Positions 23,278-32,331 of a stretch of DNA of 42,611 nt are shown here, piece by piece. The DNA comes from Anaerolineales bacterium. Lineage in GTDB: Bacteria; Chloroflexota; Anaerolineae; Anaerolineales; UBA11858. A program made the translations under genes and the position numbers. The stretch is from positions 1 to 42,611 of the forward strand of contig JADHTJ010000023.1 of NCBI GenBank assembly GCA_016785015.1. Reading direction: 5' to 3'. A model generated the notes under the pieces. It had not been told where the DNA came from. It saw nothing but the letters and a program-made list of their open reading frames with translations, and did not search any database. The stretch's first letter is position 1. Every line of letters begins with the position of its first letter.

Positions 23278-25695
23278 TTATTCGTATGCCAACACTTCAT
23301 TGATTGTCAACCTAGCCGCATTTCGCGCTGGCATGATGCTGGCGATAATGGACAGCACCACGATCACAGCCAACCAGATAGAAATCCCCAGGGGAGTGAA
23401 ATGCAAAGCAAAAGTTGATCCCGCCATGGTTTGGCCAATGATGCTCAGAAGGGCATTACTGATCGGGAATGACAATCCAATCGCCACAATCCAGGTGATC
23501 AACCCAATGACCAACGCTTCAACGATCACCGATTGCATGACTACGAAATCAATCGCCCCAATGGTGCGCATCACCCCAATTTCTCGCGTTCTCTCCAACA
23601 CATTGATACTCATCGTGCCCGTTAATCCGATGCTGCCAACGAAAGCCGTTAGTATCGCCATAATGAACAGGAAGATCACCAATGTGTTTATGCCAATCGA
23701 AGCATTCTCACGCATGATTTGGCCGAGTTCCACGTTTTGAACCGTATACCCTTTATCAGCCAGATATTGATCAATTAAACTATTAAGATTTCGCAGTTCG
23801 GCATTGGTTTGTTCGGTACTTATCAACCGGAAAGAAGTTGACATGTTGGGAGAATTGATCTTTTCGGCGATGTAATCAAAATTGGCGTAAGCCATTGGGT
23901 CGCCGAACATTTCCACGTAGCGGTATATCCCGACCACTTCCCATTCTTCAACCCGATTATCGCCAATTTCAACCCGTAAGCTGTCTCCAACTTGCAAGTC
24001 CGGGTAAAAACTATAAACGGTGTCGGATAACACCATCGCTTTTTGCTCACCAGGTAACAACCATCGGCCATCAACCATATCAGGATCTAGCAGTTGGGTA
24101 TCTTGGGGTGGGGCTATGACTGTCAGGCCAGTCACTACGTCATCATTCTGGTCTACAATATCTGCACTGGCTCCCCCCCAACCTTCCACACCAATGACCC
24201 CTGGGATTACCATCAGATCACGCTCGACCTTGCCAACGTTATAGGGTTGAGTGAAATTAATCGTCACGTCGCCCATAAAGTGCTGCATGAGTTGATCCAT
24301 GACGTGGTTCATGGAGTTGCGCACATTAAACACGGCAATGAAAACGCCCCCAGCAACAGTTAGAGTAAAGATGGTCAAGAGCAGACGTCCCTTTTTGCGG
24401 AAGGTATTGCGAATGGACATCAAAATTGGGCGTGAGATCCACCGGATCCAGGTGCCGCTACGGGCCAAAAAACTCTGGTTTGAAGATTGGTTGCCGGGAC
24501 GGTAATTACTGATCGCCCGGCGGACGGTGGTGCGCGATCCCCGATTCACCGGGAAGAATCCTGACCCCAAAGGGATCAGAAATGCGATGATCACCTGCAC
24601 CACCACCGCGGATGGAATGATTCGAAATCCCTGAAGTTGCGCCCCCATCAAATTAGTCATAAAGGAAGACAGTCTGTATCCAGCCAAACTTCCTAAGGGT
24701 ACTGCGATGATCAGGGAAATCACGCCGTAAATCACAATCAGGAGCAAATACATCCCCAGAATTTGGTAGCTGCGCCCACCCACCAACTTCATCACCCCAA
24801 TCTGGCGCAATTGCTGGGTCAGAAGCGCGTTGAGCATATTGACGATCAACGAGCTAGTCAATATCATGATCAAGCCGCCCAATGCACCCAGCACGCCCAT
24901 GATGGCCAACAACGAGTCAGACATGGGATGTTCATTGGATAACCCTTCTTCTGTGCGATAGACCGAGTGTTGGTTTCGCTCGATGCGGTCTTCAACGATC
25001 GCTGCGGTTGTGGCAATAAAATCTTCGTTGCTGCCATCGCCGCTAACAGTGATCAGTATCCTGTTTAAAGACGATCCCAAACCCAAAGAACGCATAGTAT
25101 TGATATTAACAAAGGCGTTACTCGAAGAATTGGGATCAGGTCGGGTTGTAGTCTGATCAGTGACCAGCCCAACGACATTCAAATGGTGTGTTGATCCATT
25201 GGGCAGCTCGATCTCTATCTCATCACCAACGTTAAAACCTGTGTAATTGACCATATCCTCACTGAGCACAACTTCATCGTTGCCAGGGATACGGGTACCA
25301 TCTTTGATTCCTAACTGGTTTATGGGGCTATGCTCGAGGTCGCCCACGCCAACCAGAGTCAGACCTTGCCAGGTTTCTGCCCCTCTTCTAGCCCGGACTT
25401 TGATAATACGGCGGCCTTCCACTTGCTCTACACCAGGAATCTTCTCGATCATTCGCACGAAATCATCATAAAATGGATCGGTCCAGATTTCGATATTTGC
25501 GGGATTGGCAGACGCATAGGTCAGGTTGATATCTTCGCGCAGGATATTGAATGCGCTGATAATCATCCCCACGGCGAACACCCCAACGGCAATGGAAGCA
25601 ACAACCAAAATTGTGCGTGTTTTATCGCCCCATAGGTCGGAGAAGACTTTGCCCCAGCGCGGTTTTAGAATATTGGGTTTGACGTCGCCGTTCAC
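23278..25695 (-). CDS. FtsX/MacB-type ABC permease (first permease)
   Basis: 805 residues with the same two-FtsX layout as its neighbour: helix about 27-50, FtsX block about 265-395 (QLRQIGVMKLVGGRSYQILGMYL), second unit starting about 435, and C-terminal FtsX block with ERTREIGVMRTIGAIDF and NAARLTINEVLAYE. It starts with GTG that shares one base with the TAG stop of the ATPase gene, indicating translational coupling. 48 nt separate it from the second permease. Being adjacent paralogues, the two are likely partners of one transporter with the ATPase and the fusion protein. Confidence 0.9.
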   Translation of the reverse strand: MNGDVKPNILKPRWGKVFSDLWGDKTRTILVVASIAVGVFAVGMIISAFNILREDINLTYASANPANIEIWTDPFYDDFVRMIEKIPGVEQVEGRRIIKVRARRGAETWQGLTLVGVGDLEHSPINQLGIKDGTRIPGNDEVVLSEDMVNYTGFNVGDEIEIELPNGSTHHLNVVGLVTDQTTTRPDPNSSSNAFVNINTMRSLGLGSSLNRILITVSGDGSNEDFIATTAAIVEDRIERNQHSVYRTEEGLSNEHPMSDSLLAIMGVLGALGGLIMILTSSLIVNMLNALLTQQLRQIGVMKLVGGRSYQILGMYLLLIVIYGVISLIIAVPLGSLAGYRLSSFMTNLMGAQLQGFRIIPSAVVVQVIIAFLIPLGSGFFPVNRGSRTTVRRAISNYRPGNQSSNQSFLARSGTWIRWISRPILMSIRNTFRKKGRLLLTIFTLTVAGGVFIAVFNVRNSMNHVMDQLMQHFMGDVTINFTQPYNVGKVERDLMVIPGVIGVEGWGGASADIVDQNDDVVTGLTVIAPPQDTQLLDPDMVDGRWLLPGEQKAMVLSDTVYSFYPDLQVGDSLRVEIGDNRVEEWEVVGIYRYVEMFGDPMAYANFDYIAEKINSPNMSTSFRLISTEQTNAELRNLNSLIDQYLADKGYTVQNVELGQIMRENASIGINTLVIFLFIMAILTAFVGSIGLTGTMSINVLERTREIGVMRTIGAIDFVVMQSVIVEALVIGLITWIVAIGLSFPISNALLSIIGQTMAGSTFALHFTPLGISIWLAVIVVLSIIASIMPARNAARLTINEVLAYE

Positions 25696-27629
25696 TAATC
25701 GGATTTCCTTCTGCGCTGATTCTCGGCTGCGCGGGTGACGGCAATTTCTTGGAGTGCGCTGCGGGTCAATGGGGAGCCATCGATCAACTTATAAAATGTA
25801 TCTTTGGGGAGAAGTGCAACTTCGGCACCACGCTTTGCAGACCGTACACTGGCAATAGACTCGCCCCCTTGAGTCAACTCAACTTCACCAAAAAACTGGC
25901 CCGGCCCTAAACAAGCCAAGCTCATTTCATTAGATTGCTCGAAGTCAACCACAATCTCTACCTGGCCAGACACGATCATACAGAAATGCTCAACAGAATC
26001 TCCCTGAGAGAGGATCGTTGCACCTGGAGCGAATTCTTGTCTTTTGGCTTTTTGTGTGGCAGCCAACATTTGGGGGTGGGATAAGAATGGCAGAGCGCGC
26101 GCCACCGTTTGGTCAATTATTTCGCCATCCGAAAGGATTATGGTTTGATCTGTCCTTTGGGTGATCGAGGGATCATGGGTGACGATCAGTATGGTTTTGC
26201 CCTGAGCAGCCAATTGCTCAAAGATGCTTAGAATATTCTCCGCTGACCGCGAATCCAGGTTACCAGTGGGTTCATCCGCAAGAATGATAGAAGGGTCAGT
26301 GGCCAAAGCGCGCGCAATCGCCGCTCCCTGCTGCTGACCGCTGGAAACCGAGGCGGGCAACTTGTGAGCATGCTCTTCCAACCCAACCATCTTGAGTAAT
26401 TCCATGGCTCGGTCCGGACGCTCATGGAAGGCATAAACCTTGCAATAATCCATGGGCAGCATGGTATTCTCCAACAACGTCAGTGTGGGCAGCAACTGGA
26501 AGAACTGAAAAACCACACCCATATTTTTTCCGCGCCATAAAGCTCGTTGGCTCTCGGTCATTTCGTAAATGCGTTCGTTACCAACGATGACTTCGCCCGC
26601 AGTAGGATGGTCAATCCCTGTGATCATGTTCAACAAAGTGGATTTTCCGCAGCCCGATTTTCCTACAATCGAAATAAACTGGCCGTAACTCAACTGCATG
26701 CTGACATTTTTTAGCGCCACAAATTTCCCAGCCGCGTTTTCATAGATTTTGTCCACACCGTTCAGGATAATCGCGGGATGTTTTTGCTGCGGCGCTTCAC
26801 GCACGGGGGCGATTTCGTCGCACGGTTCGGGCGAATCAGCTGCGACCTCAAGTTCCTGATCTTCACTTTGTGCAACCTGTGCTGTGACTGGAGTAATTGG
26901 GCCAGAACCATTTTTGGGCGGGTCGCCCACAACACCATCCACAATGTGTAATCGCCGCGAGAAGCGCGGGGCTAAACTCTCATCATGAGTGACCATGACA
27001 ATGGTTTTGCCCTGATCAACCAGTTTTTCGAAAATCTGGAAGATCGTTTCTGCGGTGACGCTATCCAGGTTGCCAGTGGGCTCGTCCGCGATGATCAGCG
27101 GTGGATCATTGATTAAGGCACGCGCAATTGCAACACGCTGCTTTTGTCCACCTGAAATATGCGCTGGAATTTTGTAGGCATGCTCTAGGATGTCAACAAG
27201 TTCTAGCAGTTTAAGCGCTTTGGTTTTGCTGCCGGTGGGGTGATAGCCGCCCAAAAAATCTGGGGGCAGCATAACGTTATCTACTAAATTGAGAGAAGGC
27301 ATCAACTCAAAGGATTGATAAATGATGCCTAAATTTTCACCCCGCCAAAGAGCCAAGTTATCTTCATCCAAAGTATGGATCGGAACAGCGGAAGTTGAAG
27401 ATCCATTATTTCCGCCAAAGAATAATACTTCTCCCGAGGTCAAATCACTGACCCTAGAAATCATATTTAGCAAAGTTGTTTTCCCAGCGCCCGATTTACC
27501 AGTGATACCCAAGAATTCGCCAGGTTCAATTTCTATGGTGACATCCTTGAGTGCGAGAAATGGCCCCTCGCCAGTGGCGTAGGCTTTTACCACATCTCGC
27601 ATTTGGATGATAGGGTTTTGATTACTCAT
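25695..27629 (-). CDS. Fused ABC-ABC ATPase with C-terminal cyclic-nucleotide-binding domain
   Basis: 644 residues. The first nucleotide-binding domain (about 1-235) has Walker A GKSGAGKT (44-51), signature ISGGQKQR and Walker B with [13 protein letters not shown] linker (about 235-290) follows. The second domain (about 290-515) has GKSGCGKST and [12 protein letters not shown], but its signature reads [10 protein letters not shown], with SGG and the following Arg altered. The C-terminal part (about 525-640) is a cNMP-binding fold ([32 protein letters not shown]). Both ABC units are of the LolD/MacB type that works with FtsX permeases. The fusion gives one chain supplying two unequal ATP sites. 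cAMP-type regulation or simple docking by the third domain is possible. Confidence 0.92.
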   Translation of the reverse strand: MSNQNPIIQMRDVVKAYATGEGPFLALKDVTIEIEPGEFLGITGKSGAGKTTLLNMISRVSDLTSGEVLFFGGNNGSSTSAVPIHTLDEDNLALWRGENLGIIYQSFELMPSLNLVDNVMLPPDFLGGYHPTGSKTKALKLLELVDILEHAYKIPAHISGGQKQRVAIARALINDPPLIIADEPTGNLDSVTAETIFQIFEKLVDQGKTIVMVTHDESLAPRFSRRLHIVDGVVGDPPKNGSGPITPVTAQVAQSEDQELEVAADSPEPCDEIAPVREAPQQKHPAIILNGVDKIYENAAGKFVALKNVSMQLSYGQFISIVGKSGCGKSTLLNMITGIDHPTAGEVIVGNERIYEMTESQRALWRGKNMGVVFQFFQLLPTLTLLENTMLPMDYCKVYAFHERPDRAMELLKMVGLEEHAHKLPASVSSGQQQGAAIARALATDPSIILADEPTGNLDSRSAENILSIFEQLAAQGKTILIVTHDPSITQRTDQTIILSDGEIIDQTVARALPFLSHPQMLAATQKAKRQEFAPGATILSQGDSVEHFCMIVSGQVEIVVDFEQSNEMSLACLGPGQFFGEVELTQGGESIASVRSAKRGAEVALLPKDTFYKLIDGSPLTRSALQEIAVTRAAENQRRRKSD

Positions 27630-27645
27630 CTAATAATGCGCCCAA

Positions 27646-28986
27646 CTACTTATCCAGTTCGATATCAATATAGGCAGTCATTCCCCAAAGCAACTCAGCG
27701 GGAATTTCGTTCAGTTCAAGAGTTACCGTGTAATTGACACCCGGACCTTCATCAGCTTTAGGGGCTATGCTGATCACTGTTCCCTCAAGTTCAAGCCTGG
27801 GCAGCGCGTCGAGTGTAATGACAGCAACATCGCCAACCTGGATTTGAGCTACGTCGATCTCTCCGAGGTCAGTTGTCTCTACTTTCAAGTGACCCAGGTC
27901 TGCCAGCACAATCACTGGTAATCCAGGTGATATCCACTCGTTGGGGTTGATATTTAGTTCAGAGACGACACCATCAAAGGGGGCCAACAACTGCAAATCT
28001 TCCAGGGCAGCTTCGGCGGCAGCCAACTGAGCCTCGGTATTGGCAATGCGCGCTTGCATAACTGCGACATCATCAGGGTCAGGCCCATCTTTGTAGATCT
28101 GATAATCGCGGTAGGCATTCTCGATTTGGGCTTCGAGCAGGGCAACGTCACCTGCGGAAGGTCCTTCTTGCACGCGATCCCAATTGCGTTGGGCATCAGA
28201 GAGCTGTGCTTTGGCGGTAGCCAAGTTGGCCGCGGCTACTGCAATATCGGCATCGCTGCCAGTGCCTTCTAAGGCGTTCAGGCGCCGCACGGCATCATCA
28301 TAGGCCTGCTGCGCAGTTGATTTCCTAGACAAGAAATTTGCGCGTGTTATATCATCTTCGTTGCGATCTTCATAATCCTTGAAATCGTCGATTGCATCTT
28401 CAAGGGCGTCTTCGGCCAGGATAACCTGCGCTTTTGCGGCATCAATGTCAGCCTGACCAGCAGTATTTGTGGTGTAAGTGTAAGTACGTTGGGTATTCTC
28501 GATGGCCTTTTCTGCATCAGCGATCGCTTGTAAAGCCAGCGCTTCTTGCAATTGCCTGTCCAGCAGATCTTCAAGAGCATCTTCAGCATCTTCGGCAGTA
28601 TTCAGAGCATCTGCAGCAAACAGGTTGGTGTTTTCATAGAGTTCATCAAGGGCAACCTGGGCATTGGTAAGTTCAAACTGCGCTGCAGTGACAGCCGCTT
28701 GGGCCTGTTCGCCACCTTTGATTTGGATCAACAGTTGACCTTCGGTCACAAAATCACCTTCGCTGACGGGCACATCCGCTACAACACCGGCGGTGTTTAC
28801 ACTGAGCGAGGCAAATTGTTCGGGGATGATTTTGGCTGTGGCACTGACCAATGGGAAAATGTTAGAGATCGGTGCTGGCGCTGTGGTCGGCTCGAGAGCT
28901 CCGGAGGATTTTGGCAAACTGCAGGCTGGAAGAATCAACGCCAGAGCGACTACGATCATCCATCGGGTTAGTTTATGTTTTTTCAT
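27646..28986 (-). CDS. HlyD-family membrane fusion lipoprotein
   Basis: About 446 residues. It starts MKKHKLTRWMIVVALALILPAC, a lipoprotein signal with Cys22, after a good AAGGAG site. An in-frame GTG at 29046 would add 20 residues that lack sense before the signal, so I reject it. A lipoyl/barrel half (PVSEGDFVTEGQLLIQIKGG) is followed by a long Ala/Glu/Asp-rich coiled-coil hairpin (about 90-320), the second lipoyl half (LLAPFDGVVSELNINPNEWI) and the beta-barrel (VGDVAVITLDALP). It is the periplasmic or outside adaptor for the permease pair and first gene of the operon, with an intrinsic terminator in its 5' leader. Confidence 0.9.
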   Translation of the reverse strand: MKKHKLTRWMIVVALALILPACSLPKSSGALEPTTAPAPISNIFPLVSATAKIIPEQFASLSVNTAGVVADVPVSEGDFVTEGQLLIQIKGGEQAQAAVTAAQFELTNAQVALDELYENTNLFAADALNTAEDAEDALEDLLDRQLQEALALQAIADAEKAIENTQRTYTYTTNTAGQADIDAAKAQVILAEDALEDAIDDFKDYEDRNEDDITRANFLSRKSTAQQAYDDAVRRLNALEGTGSDADIAVAAANLATAKAQLSDAQRNWDRVQEGPSAGDVALLEAQIENAYRDYQIYKDGPDPDDVAVMQARIANTEAQLAAAEAALEDLQLLAPFDGVVSELNINPNEWISPGLPVIVLADLGHLKVETTDLGEIDVAQIQVGDVAVITLDALPRLELEGTVISIAPKADEGPGVNYTVTLELNEIPAELLWGMTAYIDIELDK

Positions 28987-29017
28987 CTTAGACTCCTTGA
29001 ACAAAAGAAAACTTCTC

Positions 29018-29048
29018 AAAAAACAAGGGTGGCGAATAACCGCCACCC
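29018..29048 (-). terminator. Intrinsic terminator in the 5' leader of the ABC operon (attenuator)
   Basis: On the minus strand an 8-bp stem GGGTGGCG/CGCCACCC (29048-29041 with 29034-29027) is followed by TTGTTTTTT. It lies between a TATAAT (29080-29075) and the start codon at 28986. Transcripts from either promoter upstream would have to pass it, suggesting conditional readthrough. Confidence 0.75.
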
Positions 29049-29093
29049 CTGCCTTGATAAACGATTTTGTGTGAATTATAGCGCAAAACTATT

Positions 29094-29154
29094 TATGGCG
29101 CATAGTATGCCATAGTGCTCATGTCTTGTCAATACGCAGATAGTAGATTATGAT
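29094..29154. promoter_or_regulatory. Divergent promoter-operator between TetR gene and ABC operon
   Basis: The plus strand has TTGTCA (29126-29131), 17 nt and TATGAT (29149-29154) for the TetR gene. The minus strand has TTGACA (29132-29127), 17 nt and CATACT (29109-29104) for the operon, so both -35 boxes share the same bases. The inverted repeat TATGGC-N9-GCCATA (29094-29114) covers the operon -10 and is a good TetR operator candidate. Confidence 0.65.
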
Positions 29155-29160
29155 TTGGCC

Positions 29161-29754
29161 ATGGAACAAATCGACCGACGTGTTCGCCGAACAAAGAAAT
29201 CTCTTGAAGAAGCGCTCATTGCTCTGGCGCTCGAAAAAGGCTATGACGCAATTACCATTCAAGAGATCACTGATCGCGCCGATATTGGCTACCGCACATT
29301 TTTCCGGCATTATGCTGATAAGGATGAATTGCTCAAGGATGTATTAAGTGCAACGCTGCTGGAATTGCAGGATTTAATGGCTCCCCCACCGCCTGAGCTC
29401 TTTATGGATCCCAATTTTTCGGCTACTGAATTTATTAATATATCGGTGCTTTTTAAGCATGTCCAAGAAAACAGCAATTTGTATCGAGTCTTATTGGACA
29501 GTGATCGCACCATCATTCAAACAGTAATTGCATTTGCAGAAAAAAATATCCGCTCCAGATTTCATCTTCTTAGAGAACTAGATGTTCCCAAAGATATCAT
29601 CGCCAACCACATGATCTCAGCCCCGTTGGCGTTGGTACGCTGGTGGCTGGATGCGGGAATGCCCTATTCAGCTGAAGAAATGGGGGAATATGCCTTTCGC
29701 CTGGTAGTTTTACCGATCCGCGATATGGTGTTAGAGGCGTTACCAGAACAGTAA
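29161..29754 (+). CDS. TetR/AcrR-family regulator
   Basis: 197 residues. The N-terminal HTH (about 5-55) reads RVRRTKKSLEEALIALALEKGYDAITIQEITDRADIGYRTFFRHYADKDELL in span, with the TetR recognition helix ending YRTFFRHY. The C-terminal helical ligand-binding part (about 60-190) is not diagnostic. A TTG at 29155 also opens the frame, but ATG 29161 falls just 6 nt after a -10 box, so the mRNA is probably leaderless. It is divergent from the four-gene ABC export operon and likely represses it. The ligand is presumably a transported compound. Confidence 0.9.
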   Translation: MEQIDRRVRRTKKSLEEALIALALEKGYDAITIQEITDRADIGYRTFFRHYADKDELLKDVLSATLLELQDLMAPPPPELFMDPNFSATEFINISVLFKHVQENSNLYRVLLDSDRTIIQTVIAFAEKNIRSRFHLLRELDVPKDIIANHMISAPLALVRWWLDAGMPYSAEEMGEYAFRLVVLPIRDMVLEALPEQ

Positions 29755-29766
29755 TAATCCTTCAAA

Positions 29767-31203
29767 TTAATCAAGTTGTACAATTCGAGCTTTGCGTCGA
29801 TCTATCAGATTTCTGATCCTATCATTCTTTTCGCGCGTCATGGGGTTGAACCAGGTCAATAGCGCCGCGCCGGATAACATGACCACGCTAACCAGTGAAA
29901 TTAGGATACGAATGGTAAGCAGAGCTTGCCGCGGTTGAAGGAATTCAACTACATCTGGTGGTGGAGTTTGATAGCCAGTCCAACCTAAGAGTTGCAGCGT
30001 TAGAAACATCACCAACGCCATGGTCACCCGGCGGATGAAATTGCGCGCACCGTAGTAGATCCCTTCTTGACGGTGGCGCGTACGCAGTTCATCCCACTCA
30101 ATGATGTCAGGAAACATGGCATCGGGCAGGACGTAAGCAGCTGAGACGCCAAAACCGGCCAATGCGCCCAATACCAACAATGTGTTCATTTGCTCGGGTT
30201 GCACGAAGAAGATCAAGAACAAGATCACCACTAAATAGATCATCCCAGCTACATAGGCATCGCGCTTGTTCCTACGACGAGAGATCCAAATCCAAAAGGG
30301 TACCGATAGTATACAAACGAACATCAGCACACCAAAGAAGGCCGACTCAAGGGCCAGGTTCAACCCGAAGATATTGACTTTTGCCAACAAATTTCCCTTT
30401 GCCATCCAATAAAGTAAATAAAAAGGAAAAACCACCGCGACCAAATCCAGTGCAGTCCAGTTCAACAGGAAGATGCCCATCACAAAACGAAAAGGGATAT
30501 TGCTCCAGGCGATCTTCAGCAACTTGAAAATGGATACACTCTCGGGCAATTCATCCACAAGATTTCTTTCACGAATAAATAGAAAAACGCCCAGGAAAAA
30601 GAAGGCGGCTAGAAAACCAAAAACAGCACCTGCGGTTTGATAACCATGTTGTTGAGACAATCCAGATTCTATGGCGCTATCAATCAGCAGTGGCGCAGTG
30701 ATCACCACACTAAACGACCCGACCAATTGAAAGGCGGTCCGAAAACCTGAGAGAACAGTGCGCTCATCATATTCTTGAGTCAACTCGGGGGTCAGGGAAA
30801 GGTAGGGAACCGTTGTCAATGTGCCGAAGGTATCCACCAGCATAAATGCCAGAGTTACATAGACGGTCAGAGCAATCTGACTATCCCAATTGGGCGCGCT
30901 CCACATGGCCACAAAAGAAGCCCCGAAGGGAATTGAAAAGATCAACAAGAACGGTCGCCGCCGCCCCCAGCGCGATTTCACTCGATCACTGAACATCCCT
31001 ACTAATGGATCATTAATCGCATCCCAGATCAAACCCACGATGGCCCCAAGTGAGGCCAAACGGGGATCCAATCCAACCGTATCGGTGAGATAGATAACGA
31101 AGAAAAGTGAGCGCATCATCCCGATGGATGAGGGGCCAAATTCTCCTGAGCCGTATATCAGTTTTGTCCATAGAGGCAATCGGCCTGAATTATTTTTCGT
31201 CAA
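29767..31203 (-). CDS. GPH-family sugar:cation symporter (MelB-like)
   Basis: 478 residues with twelve membrane segments of the glycoside-pentoside-hexuronide:cation symporter family. The family signatures include the N-terminal LIYGSGEFGPSSIGMMRSLFFVIYLTD span, GAIVGLIWDAINDPLVGMFSDR with the Asp pair for cation binding, and SRWGRRRPFLL. PDAMFPDIIEWDELRTRHRQEGIYYG is the conserved C-terminal block. It starts with TTG, with AAAAGGA about 11 nt before. It imports a glycoside with Na+ or H+. The nearby GH94 phosphorylase (32332) could use the imported disaccharide, but the two are on opposite strands with another gene between. Confidence 0.9.
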   Translation of the reverse strand: MTKNNSGRLPLWTKLIYGSGEFGPSSIGMMRSLFFVIYLTDTVGLDPRLASLGAIVGLIWDAINDPLVGMFSDRVKSRWGRRRPFLLIFSIPFGASFVAMWSAPNWDSQIALTVYVTLAFMLVDTFGTLTTVPYLSLTPELTQEYDERTVLSGFRTAFQLVGSFSVVITAPLLIDSAIESGLSQQHGYQTAGAVFGFLAAFFFLGVFLFIRERNLVDELPESVSIFKLLKIAWSNIPFRFVMGIFLLNWTALDLVAVVFPFYLLYWMAKGNLLAKVNIFGLNLALESAFFGVLMFVCILSVPFWIWISRRRNKRDAYVAGMIYLVVILFLIFFVQPEQMNTLLVLGALAGFGVSAAYVLPDAMFPDIIEWDELRTRHRQEGIYYGARNFIRRVTMALVMFLTLQLLGWTGYQTPPPDVVEFLQPRQALLTIRILISLVSVVMLSGAALLTWFNPMTREKNDRIRNLIDRRKARIVQLD

Positions 31204-31349
31204 TAGAGAATATTTCCTTTTCTATCCTTAATGCGTTATAAAGGGTAACAAGCCAAATGCGTTGGCGGCCATACCTCAGAATGTTCTCTCTTCGCTATAT
31301 CGCCCAACTTGGTTGGGCTTCCACCCATCCGACGATAATTTCTCTCTAT

Positions 31350-31386
31350 ATAAAAACCCGGCATCCTACAATAAGTTGCCGGGTTT
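31350..31386 (-). terminator. Terminator of the Prx-Grx transcript
   Basis: A 10-bp stem AAACCCGGCA/TGCCGGGTTT (31354-31363 with 31377-31386), followed on the minus strand by a T-rich run. It lies 30 nt after the stop of the Prx-Grx gene. The gap to the next gene (31204-31349) has only a small GCCCAAC/GTTGGGC hairpin. Confidence 0.75.
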
Positions 31387-31415
31387 CATCGAATATTTTT
31401 GATTTTAATGCTTTG

Positions 31416-32162
31416 CTAATCCAATAGTAACTCTGCCAATCGGTCTGGCTTCCAATCGACCACTACCGTGCCATCAACATCAATGGTGGGGGTCACCAGG
31501 TTGCCATCGGCCCATTTGCGCACCTGATAAGCAGCCTTCTTATTGAGCACAACATCCACTTCTTTATATTCGATTTGGTTATCGGCAAACCAGATGCGAG
31601 CCCTTCGGCAGGCAGGACACCACTGGTTACAGTACATCACCACCCCACCCTGTGGAAGATCTGCAAAAGCGGGTTCTTTGGCTTCAGCTTTTTTCGCTGC
31701 CTCGGGGTCGATGCGCGCTAACTCGGCAAACAAGACATCATTGTCGGGTTGGTCATCAATATCATGAATATCGATATATTGGATAACACCTTCTTTATCC
31801 AATATAAAAATGGCGCGTTCAGATTTTCCATCTGCTCGCAGTACGCCATACTTCTCCGCCACCTCGCCATGAGGCCAGAAATCACTCAGCAACGGATAGG
31901 ATATTCCTTCTAAACTATCGGCCCAAGCTTTTAAGCAAGGAACATGGTCAACGCTGATGCCCAGAACCTGGACATTCAATTCCTTGAACCGAGCATATTC
32001 TGCCTGGTACGAAGGAATTTGGCTCGTTCAGACCGGTGTCCATGCCAACGGGAAAAACGCTATCACAACATTTTTGCCGCGCAAATCGCTCAGTCGCACA
32101 TCTTTATCCAAATGGCTGCGCGCTTCAAAATAAGGTGCTTTGTCGCCAACTTTTAAGGTCAT
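31416..32162 (-). CDS. Peroxiredoxin-glutaredoxin fusion selenoprotein (in-frame UGA)
   Basis: Read through one UGA (32028-32030), this is a 248-residue protein starting MTLKVGDKAPYFEARSHLD after AAAGGAG. The AhpC/TSA domain (1-160) has the peroxidatic motif FFPLAWTPV-U45-TSQIPSYQ, where relatives have Cys in TPVCT. The frame continues normally as a peroxiredoxin (VLGISVDHVPCLKAWADS, SDFWPHGEVAEKYGV). A C-terminal glutaredoxin domain (about 170-248) has CPAC (Cys182, Cys185) and TPTIDVDGTVV. Expected role: selenol-based reduction of peroxides, recycled by the fused glutaredoxin. Gene finders would report only the fragment after the UGA, from a TTG at codon 62. No frameshift is needed. Confidence 0.88.
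32003..32015 (-). promoter_or_regulatory. Weak SECIS-like hairpin after the Prx UGA
   Basis: On the minus strand CCU-UCGUACC-AGG starts 12 nt after the UGA. The loop contains G-U. Outer pairs (AUU/AAU) can form past a three-base bulge. It is less stable than the CMD hairpin and so only a candidate. Confidence 0.4.
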
Positions 32163-32274
32163 AGCTACTGACTCTCCTTTTGTTATCTGCACATATTATT
32201 CACATTCAAGAGAAAAAAGCAAGCCCTACTCATGAAGTCTATCGAATCTTTTACTTTTTATTAACAAGCCAATG

Positions 32275-32303
32275 TAGACAGTCCAAAGAATTCAAGCTAA
32301 GAT
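32275..32303 (+). promoter_or_regulatory. Putative promoter of the GH94 gene
   Basis: TAGACA (32275-32280), a 17-nt spacer, TAAGAT (32298-32303), 28 nt before the ATG, which has GAGGTGAA as ribosome-binding site. Confidence 0.5.
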
Positions 32304-32331
32304 ACCAAAAAAATGGTTATGAGGTGAACCC

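Noticed and set aside
28987-29046. GTG start adding 20 residues to the membrane fusion protein
   Set aside because: The extra segment runs through the terminator hairpin and would bury the lipoprotein signal. ATG 28986 has an AAGGAG site.
31980-32162. Frameshift or truncation of the peroxiredoxin gene
   Set aside because: The upstream part is in the same frame as the downstream part. Only one UGA interrupts it, exactly at the catalytic cysteine, so recoding explains it better.
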